Assembly: GCA_947367165.1 (NCBI GenBank)
Contig: CANBCO010000033.1
Span: 1 to 5,686 of the forward strand
DNA: 5,686 nt
From: an uncultured Coriobacteriaceae bacterium
GTDB taxonomy: Bacteria; Actinomycetota; Coriobacteriia; Coriobacteriales; Atopobiaceae
Direction: 5' to 3'
Part shown: positions 1 through 3,482 of the stretch, one piece after another
Position numbering within the stretch: the first letter of the stretch is position 1
Layout: the number at the start of each line of letters is the position of its first letter
Translations under genes and position numbers: made by a program
The notes under the pieces: generated by a model
The model's input: only the letters and a program-made list of their open reading frames with translations
Database searches by the model: none
What the model was told of the DNA's origin: nothing

Positions 1-34
<34 letters not shown>

Positions 35-66
35 CACGCACACGACGCCAACCGAGATTCCTCTAC
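35..66. other. Degraded Illumina P7 sequence plus i7 index
   Basis: Positions 35-58 align without gaps to the 24-base Illumina P7 flow-cell sequence, with about seven mismatches, most of them to C, and end in the correct CGAGAT. The following eight bases, TCCTCTAC (59-66), match the Nextera i7 index I remember as N712. The order P7, index, adapter is that of a library molecule end. The mismatches fit the falling quality of a read that has gone through the adapter. Confidence 0.92.
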
Positions 67-100
67 GTCTCGTGGGCTCGGAGATGTGTATAAGAGACAG
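67..100. other. Nextera transposase adapter with mosaic end
   Basis: This is an exact match to the 34-base Nextera read-2 transposase adapter. Its last 19 bases, AGATGTGTATAAGAGACAG (82-100), are the Tn5 mosaic end used in tagmentation libraries. The insert begins at base 101. It is a synthetic oligonucleotide left untrimmed before assembly and not a natural Tn5 element: no transposase or second mosaic end is present. Confidence 0.98.
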
Positions 101-102
101 GT

Positions 103-207
103 GTAAAAGGAATTGAATTAGGAAATAATGGAATCTGTGTAGGTTGTGAAATAGCCGAAGAGGGACAACAAATATTAGTTGTAACTGAAAAAGGCTATGG
201 AAAACGT
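103..207 (+). pseudogene. gyrA: Fragment of DNA gyrase subunit A, C-terminal domain (chimeric contig end)
   Basis: Reading from base 103, 35 codons give a peptide starting VKGIELG and ending in [12 protein letters not shown]. This fits the beta-pinwheel C-terminal domain of GyrA, where a VRGIKL strand is followed by a V-G-x-E/D strand and a conserved ILVVTE-GYGKR strand. GyrA is the DNA-cleaving subunit of gyrase, and this domain wraps DNA. Only this piece is present: it begins directly at the adapter and loses the gyrA reading after CGT (205-207), with a stop at 217-219 in this frame. Only about 4 of 35 codons end in G or C, against about half in fusA, so it probably comes from a different, low-GC genome in the sample. 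I regard it as misassembled sequence, not as a real neighbour of rpsG. Confidence 0.83.
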
Positions 208-472
208 AAGTCCCACTATTGAAGTAAAGCCTCGTCGTGTGGGTGGTGCAACCTACCAGGTTCCGGTTGACGTGAATTCACGCCGTTCCACCACATTGGC
301 TATCCGCTGGATTGTTGGGTTTTCTCGGACGCGCAAGGAAAAGACTATGATTGAGCGCCTTGCAAACGAGATAATTGATGCCTCAAATGGTGTGGGAGCT
401 TCGATTAAAAAACGCGAAGAGGTCTTTAGAATGGCCGAGGCAAACCGTGCGTTTGCACATTATCGTTTTTAG
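194..472 (+). CDS. rpsG: 30S ribosomal protein S7, 5'-truncated by the contig chimera
   Basis: The frame encodes the C-terminal ~92 residues of S7 (AMENV onward, ending AFAHYRF). S7 is a primary 16S rRNA-binding protein that nucleates the head of the 30S subunit and lies near the E-site tRNA. Visible hallmarks are [12 protein letters not shown] (the beta-hairpin region), the TLAIRWIV helix, [33 protein letters not shown] and the short C-terminus of the roughly 156-residue S7 form. About 65 N-terminal residues are missing. Upstream, this frame meets a stop (TAA, 182-184) inside gyrA-like sequence, so the truncation comes from the assembly join at about 194-207 and not from mutation. The ATG at 197 is an internal Met codon where many S7 proteins have Leu (ALEN), not a start. 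Sixteen bases separate it from fusA, consistent with the conserved rpsL-rpsG-fusA operon. Confidence 0.95.
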   Translation, partial: AMENVSPTIEVKPRRVGGATYQVPVDVNSRRSTTLAIRWIVGFSRTRKEKTMIERLANEIIDASNGVGASIKKREEVFRMAEANRAFAHYRF

Positions 473-479
473 GAAGGGG
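471..479 (+). promoter_or_regulatory. Ribosome binding site of fusA
   Basis: The purine-rich AGGAAGGGG overlaps the rpsG stop codon (TAG, 470-472) and ends nine bases before the fusA ATG at 489. It supports that start and implies translation of fusA follows closely on rpsG. Confidence 0.75.
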
Positions 480-488
480 TGTTAGAGT

Positions 489-2579
489 ATGGCAAAGAGT
501 AAATATACGCTTAAAGACATGCGCAACATTGGCATCATGGCTCACATTGATGCTGGAAAAACTACAACAACAGAGCGCATTTTGTACTACACGGGAAAAA
601 CCCACAAAATTGGTGAGGTGCATGAAGGTGCAGCAACCATGGACTGGATGGCCCAAGAGCAAGAGCGTGGCGTAACGATAACAAGTGCTGCTACAACGTG
701 CTTTTGGAAAGATAACGTTATCCAAATTATCGACACACCGGGCCACGTTGACTTTACAAGTGAAGTTGAGCGTTCGCTTCGCGTGCTTGATGGATCGGTG
801 GCCGTTTTTGACGCCGTAGCTGGTGTTCAGCCTCAAAGTGAGACGGTGTGGCGTCAGGCTTCTAACTATAACGTTCCTCGTATCGCTTTTATTAACAAAT
901 ATGATCGCGTGGGAGCCGACTTTTTTAACGCTATTGAAACGATGAAAGACCGCCTTAATGCTCCTGCAGTCGCTGCGCAGGTCCCTATGGGAGCCGAGGA
1001 AAACTTCTGGGGCATCATTGACCTTGTCACCATGGAGGCGTGGGACTTTAAAGAAGACGACAAGGGCATGATTTATCCAGAGAAAATGGATAGCATTCCT
1101 GCTGAGTTTGCTGATATAGCTGCCGAGAAACGCACCGAGTTGCTTGATGCAGCAGCAGATTACTCAGATGACCTTATGGAGCTTGTGTTAGAAGAGCAAG
1201 ACGTGCCGGTAGATGTGCTTAAGGCAGCTATTCGTAAAGCCACGCTTGCAAACGGCATGAATCCTGTATTTGTGGGAAGTGCCTATAAAAACAAAGGCAT
1301 TCAAGAGTTGCTTGACGCGGTTGTTGACTACCTTCCAAGCCCACTTGATGTACCTCCTGTTGAGGGCGAAAATCCCAAAACTGGCGAGATTGAGACGCGT
1401 AAACCCGAGAATAGCGAGCCTTTTAGCGCGCTAGCGTTTAAGATTATGACCGATCCTTTTGTAGGAAAACTTACGTACATTCGTGTGTATTCTGGAACGG
1501 CAGATGCAGGCTCTTACGTCTATAACACCGCAAAAGGCGAGCGCGAGCGCTTTGGTCGTATCTTAGAGATGAATGCTAATGACCGAATCGACCGTGATTC
1601 GTGCTCAACGGCAGACATTGTTGCCGTGGTTGGCCTTAAAGACACCACAACCGGAGATACGCTTTGCGACCAAGCTCACCCCATTATTTTAGAGTCGATT
1701 GACTTCCCGGATCCCGTTATTGACGTTGCTGTGGAGCCAAAAGACAAAGCTAACCAAGAAAAGATGAGCGTTGGCCTTGCAAAACTTGCCGAGGAAGACC
1801 CAACCTTCCAGGTGCATACCGATCATGAAACCGGACAGACCATCATCGCCGGTATGGGTGAGCTTCATCTAGATATTATTGTTGACCGCCTTCGTCGCGA
1901 GTTTAAGGTTGAGTGCAACGTGGGTAAACCACAAGTTGCTTACCGTGAAACTGCTGGAAAAGCCGTGCAAGGTGTGGAAGGCAAGTTTATTCGCCAGAGT
2001 GGTGGTCGTGGACAGTATGGACACGTTGTTATCAATCTTGAGCCACAAGAGGCTGGTAAGGGTTATGAGTTTGTGAACCAGATTGTGGGCGGTGTTGTTC
2101 CAAAAGAATACATCCCCAGTGTTGATAAAGGCATCAAAGAAGCTCTTCAAGCTGGCGTTATTGCAGGTTATCCTGTAGTAGACGTGAAAGTGACGCTCTA
2201 TGATGGATCATATCACGAGGTTGACTCCAGTGAGGCTGCGTTCAAAATTGCAGGCTCTATGGCAGTAAAAGACGCTCTTAAGCAGTCAAATCCGGTGCTT
2301 TTGGAGCCTATTGAGGCCGTTGAGGTTGAGACTCCCGAGGAGTACATGGGAGACGTTATGGGCAACCTCTCGAGTCGCAGAGGCAAAATTGAGGGCATGG
2401 AAGATCGCCGTGGCTCTAAAGTCATCAAGGCAAATGTACCGCTTGGCGAGATGTTTGGTTACGCCACCGACCTTCGCTCTCAAACACAAGGTCGCGCGAG
2501 TTATACCATGCAATTCTCGGAATACGAACCGGTACCAAAGAGCGTAGCAGATGAAATTAAAGGAAACGTAGAGGGATAA
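489..2579 (+). CDS. fusA: Translation elongation factor G
   Basis: A complete 696-residue EF-G, the usual length for the family. EF-G is the cytoplasmic GTPase that drives tRNA-mRNA translocation on the ribosome and, with RRF, recycles ribosomes. The GTPase motifs are all visible: P-loop AHIDAGKT (18-25), switch [12 protein letters not shown] (60-70), DTPGH with the catalytic His (82-86), NKYD (136-139; most EF-Gs have NKMD, but the variable third position is not essential) and the SA motif (264-265). The G' insertion follows, then domain II from about 300, domain III with [10 protein letters not shown] (454-463), domain IV starting near GGRGQYGH (505-512) with [10 protein letters not shown], and the domain V fold ending near residue 690. 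The start is set by the purine-rich site at 471-479 and the canonical N-terminus. It lies 16 bases after rpsG and 8 bases before rpsJ, so the three genes are probably co-transcribed. Nothing suggests a non-canonical EF-G paralogue. Confidence 0.98.
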   Translation: MAKSKYTLKDMRNIGIMAHIDAGKTTTTERILYYTGKTHKIGEVHEGAATMDWMAQEQERGVTITSAATTCFWKDNVIQIIDTPGHVDFTSEVERSLRVLDGSVAVFDAVAGVQPQSETVWRQASNYNVPRIAFINKYDRVGADFFNAIETMKDRLNAPAVAAQVPMGAEENFWGIIDLVTMEAWDFKEDDKGMIYPEKMDSIPAEFADIAAEKRTELLDAAADYSDDLMELVLEEQDVPVDVLKAAIRKATLANGMNPVFVGSAYKNKGIQELLDAVVDYLPSPLDVPPVEGENPKTGEIETRKPENSEPFSALAFKIMTDPFVGKLTYIRVYSGTADAGSYVYNTAKGERERFGRILEMNANDRIDRDSCSTADIVAVVGLKDTTTGDTLCDQAHPIILESIDFPDPVIDVAVEPKDKANQEKMSVGLAKLAEEDPTFQVHTDHETGQTIIAGMGELHLDIIVDRLRREFKVECNVGKPQVAYRETAGKAVQGVEGKFIRQSGGRGQYGHVVINLEPQEAGKGYEFVNQIVGGVVPKEYIPSVDKGIKEALQAGVIAGYPVVDVKVTLYDGSYHEVDSSEAAFKIAGSMAVKDALKQSNPVLLEPIEAVEVETPEEYMGDVMGNLSSRRGKIEGMEDRRGSKVIKANVPLGEMFGYATDLRSQTQGRASYTMQFSEYEPVPKSVADEIKGNVEG

Positions 2580-2582
2580 GGA
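2577..2582 (+). promoter_or_regulatory. Ribosome binding site of rpsJ, overlapping the fusA stop
   Basis: TAAGGA contains the fusA stop codon TAA (2577-2579) and a Shine-Dalgarno core, five bases before the rpsJ ATG at 2588. Sharing bases between stop and ribosome binding site suggests translational coupling of rpsJ to fusA. Confidence 0.6.
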
Positions 2583-2587
2583 CAGAG

Positions 2588-2896
2588 ATGGCATCACAAA
2601 AAATTAGAATTCGCTTAAAAGGCTTTGACCACGAGATTATCGACCAGTCTTCCAAGCTCATTGTGGATACGGTGCAAAAAACGGGTGCGCGTGTTTCTGG
2701 CCCTATTCCGCTTCCTACCGAGCGCAACATTTATACGGTCATTCGCTCGCCGCATAAGGACAAAGACAGCCGCGAGCAGTTTGAAATGCGCACACACAAA
2801 CGCTTGATTGACATTTTGGACCCTTCAAGCTCAACGGTTGATTCGCTTATGCGCCTTGACCTTCCTGCTGGTGTTGATATCGAGATTAAACTGTAG
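2588..2896 (+). CDS. rpsJ: 30S ribosomal protein S10 (NusE)
   Basis: A complete 102-residue S10, standard length. It begins with the typical [16 protein letters not shown] strand-helix and continues with the [19 protein letters not shown] segment of the extended loop that reaches into the 30S head. It ends with the conserved THKRLIDI and [12 protein letters not shown]10 is a head protein of the small subunit and, as NusE, pairs with NusB in rRNA antitermination and contacts NusG to couple transcription with translation. It starts 8 bases after fusA. In most bacteria rpsJ heads the S10 operon and is followed by rplC; here an intrinsic terminator begins about 26 bases after its stop and no ribosomal gene follows within the window. 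The coding sequence shows no damage. Confidence 0.98.
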   Translation: MASQKIRIRLKGFDHEIIDQSSKLIVDTVQKTGARVSGPIPLPTERNIYTVIRSPHKDKDSREQFEMRTHKRLIDILDPSSSTVDSLMRLDLPAGVDIEIKL

Positions 2897-2922
2897 TGCG
2901 CAAGGTTTATAAGTATGTGTTA

Positions 2923-2957
2923 GTCAGGCCTCTCGTAGTGGGAGGTCTGACTTTTTT
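2923..2957 (+). terminator. Intrinsic terminator after rpsJ
   Basis: The arms 2923-2932 (GTCAGGCCTC) and 2942-2951 (GAGGTCTGAC) form a ten-pair stem with one G-U wobble around a short loop, followed directly by six T residues. It is a textbook rho-independent terminator on the + strand and should end the rpsG-fusA-rpsJ transcript. Confidence 0.93.
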
Positions 2958-3091
2958 ATTGGCGTGATGTTATCGTTATTTCTCCGAGAAAAACAGTATG
3001 CAGCCAGCTGAGGCCGCTGTGCATGTTGTGGGTGTGGGCTAGGGAACGGGTGCGATGTCAAGGTGCTTGCCTGAGTTTTTTGGCTGAAAAG

Positions 3092-3117
3092 TTGAACAAT
3101 TGGAGCCTATTGTTCAA
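3092..3117. repeat. Perfect inverted repeat, copy 1
   Basis: TTGAACAAT (3092-3100) and its exact reverse complement ATTGTTCAA (3109-3117) flank an eight-base spacer, TGGAGCCT. It is flanked by A-rich sequence on both sides and lacks the T-tract that would make it a + strand terminator. It could be a dimeric repressor site or an RNA hairpin. Confidence 0.75.
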
Positions 3118-3153
3118 AAATGGTGGGCTCGCTTGGGTTTTCCTGTTGTAAAG

Positions 3154-3179
3154 TTGAACAATTGGGGGCTATTGTTCAA
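3154..3179. repeat. Perfect inverted repeat, copy 2
   Basis: The same nine-base arms as the upstream copy (3154-3162 and 3171-3179) flank the spacer TGGGGGCT. The centre-to-centre distance to copy 1 is 62 bases, close to six helical turns, which would put two bound dimers on about the same face of the DNA. That interpretation is inference; the arms and spacing are seen directly. Confidence 0.75.
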
Positions 3180-3256
3180 AAACAGCGGGGATCCCTTCCT
3201 ACCCTCATTCACCATAACACCGCCCTCATATGGCATATTTGCAAAGAGGAACCTTC

Positions 3257-3412
3257 ATGTTCCAATCTGATAATGTTGGTTTTTTCGGAAGGCAATGGAA
3301 TAATATGCAGTTCAAGTTTCTTTGTTTTGGAATAGCACTGCAAGTTGTTGTTGGTGTGGATTTTGTGTTTTTTCTATTATATTTCAAGCATTTTCAACGT
3401 AGAGATACATAG
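3257..3412 (+). CDS. Possible 51-residue single-pass membrane microprotein
   Basis: A short frame starts at ATG 3257 with a good AGAGGA ribosome binding site (3245-3250) six bases upstream. It encodes 51 residues: a polar N-terminus, then a strongly hydrophobic segment at about residues 21-43 (FLCFGIALQVVVG then VDFVFFLLYF), then a basic tail (KHFQRRDT). The pattern is that of a one-helix membrane peptide with an inside-positive C-terminus. The frame extends upstream to ATG 3230, but the ribosome binding site favours 3257. I do not recognise the sequence. It sits in AT-rich DNA, where T-rich frames give hydrophobic peptides by chance, so it may be untranslated leader of the downstream gene. 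The stop lies 70 bases before the surface-protein ATG. Confidence 0.25.
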   Translation: MFQSDNVGFFGRQWNNMQFKFLCFGIALQVVVGVDFVFFLLYFKHFQRRDT

Positions 3413-3415
3413 TTT

Positions 3416-3449
3416 TTGTACAATGAGTTGCTTGAGCATATTTTATAAA
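3416..3449 (+). promoter_or_regulatory. Weak candidate promoter for the surface-protein gene
   Basis: TTGTAC (3416-3421) is followed 17 bases later by TATTTT (3439-3444), overlapping a better -10-like TATAAA (3444-3449) whose spacing to TTGTAC would be too long. The position, 34-67 bases before the ATG at 3483, and the AT-richness fit a promoter, but the consensus matches are poor. The gene needs its own promoter because a strong terminator precedes it. Confidence 0.28.
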
Positions 3450-3473
3450 TGGAGGGTTAGTAAGATAGATAAT

Positions 3474-3478
3474 GGAGG
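3474..3478 (+). promoter_or_regulatory. Ribosome binding site of surface-protein gene
   Basis: GGAGG lies four bases before ATG 3483, a short but workable spacing. A second purine run (GGAGGG, 3451-3456) further upstream is too distant. The ATG at 3472 is in another frame, so 3483 is the start followed by a proper signal peptide. Confidence 0.7.
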
Positions 3479-3482
3479 TTTT

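Larger units (their letters stand above)
3066..3189. repeat. Two tandem copies of a 62-bp unit
   Basis: Unit 1 (3066-3127) and unit 2 (3128-3189) align end to end without gaps. By hand count 49 of 62 positions match, and 10 of the 13 differences are transitions. The best-conserved part is a 33-base core (3088-3120 and 3150-3182) with only two differences, both inside the palindrome loop. It looks like an old tandem duplication of an intergenic element whose core has been kept. No protein-coding logic is evident. The family is unknown to me; candidates are a REP-like or small non-autonomous element, or a duplicated operator. Confidence 0.8.
2958..3482. other. Intergenic region of ~525 bases between rpsJ terminator and surface-protein gene
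   Basis: No confident gene is present on either strand. The stretch holds a small perfect palindrome, TTTCTC-C-GAGAAA (2979-2991), that could be an operator or chance. It also holds two tandem 62-bp units with palindromic cores (3066-3189), one possible microprotein frame (3257-3412), a weak promoter candidate (3416-3449) and the ribosome binding site of the downstream gene. Sequence becomes clearly more AT-rich after about 3230, where the presumed leader of the surface-protein gene begins. The ~100 bases between 2992 and 3065 show nothing I can name. Confidence 0.7.

Noticed and set aside
82..100. Tn5 mosaic end as evidence of a natural transposon
   Set aside because: It is the synthetic mosaic end in the Nextera adapter, preceded by an index and P7. 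No transposase or partner end is present.
426..836. 136-codon reverse-strand frame over the rpsG end and fusA start
   Set aside because: It lies antisense to two highly conserved genes, its composition follows from their codons, and it resembles no known family.
894..905. NKYD instead of NKMD in EF-G as a functional defect
   Set aside because: The third position of the NKxD guanine-recognition motif tolerates change, and all other GTPase motifs are intact.
3092..3179. Palindromes as intrinsic terminators
   Set aside because: On the + strand the hairpins are followed by A residues, not T. On the - strand only a short broken T-run follows, and no gene converges from the right.
3066..3189. CRISPR-like repeat pair
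   Set aside because: The units are directly tandem with no unique spacers, only two copies exist, the whole unit is repeated, and no cas gene is nearby.
3120..3335. 71-codon + strand frame starting at the end of repeat copy 1
   Set aside because: There is no ribosome binding site, it runs through the second palindromic repeat, and its composition looks random.
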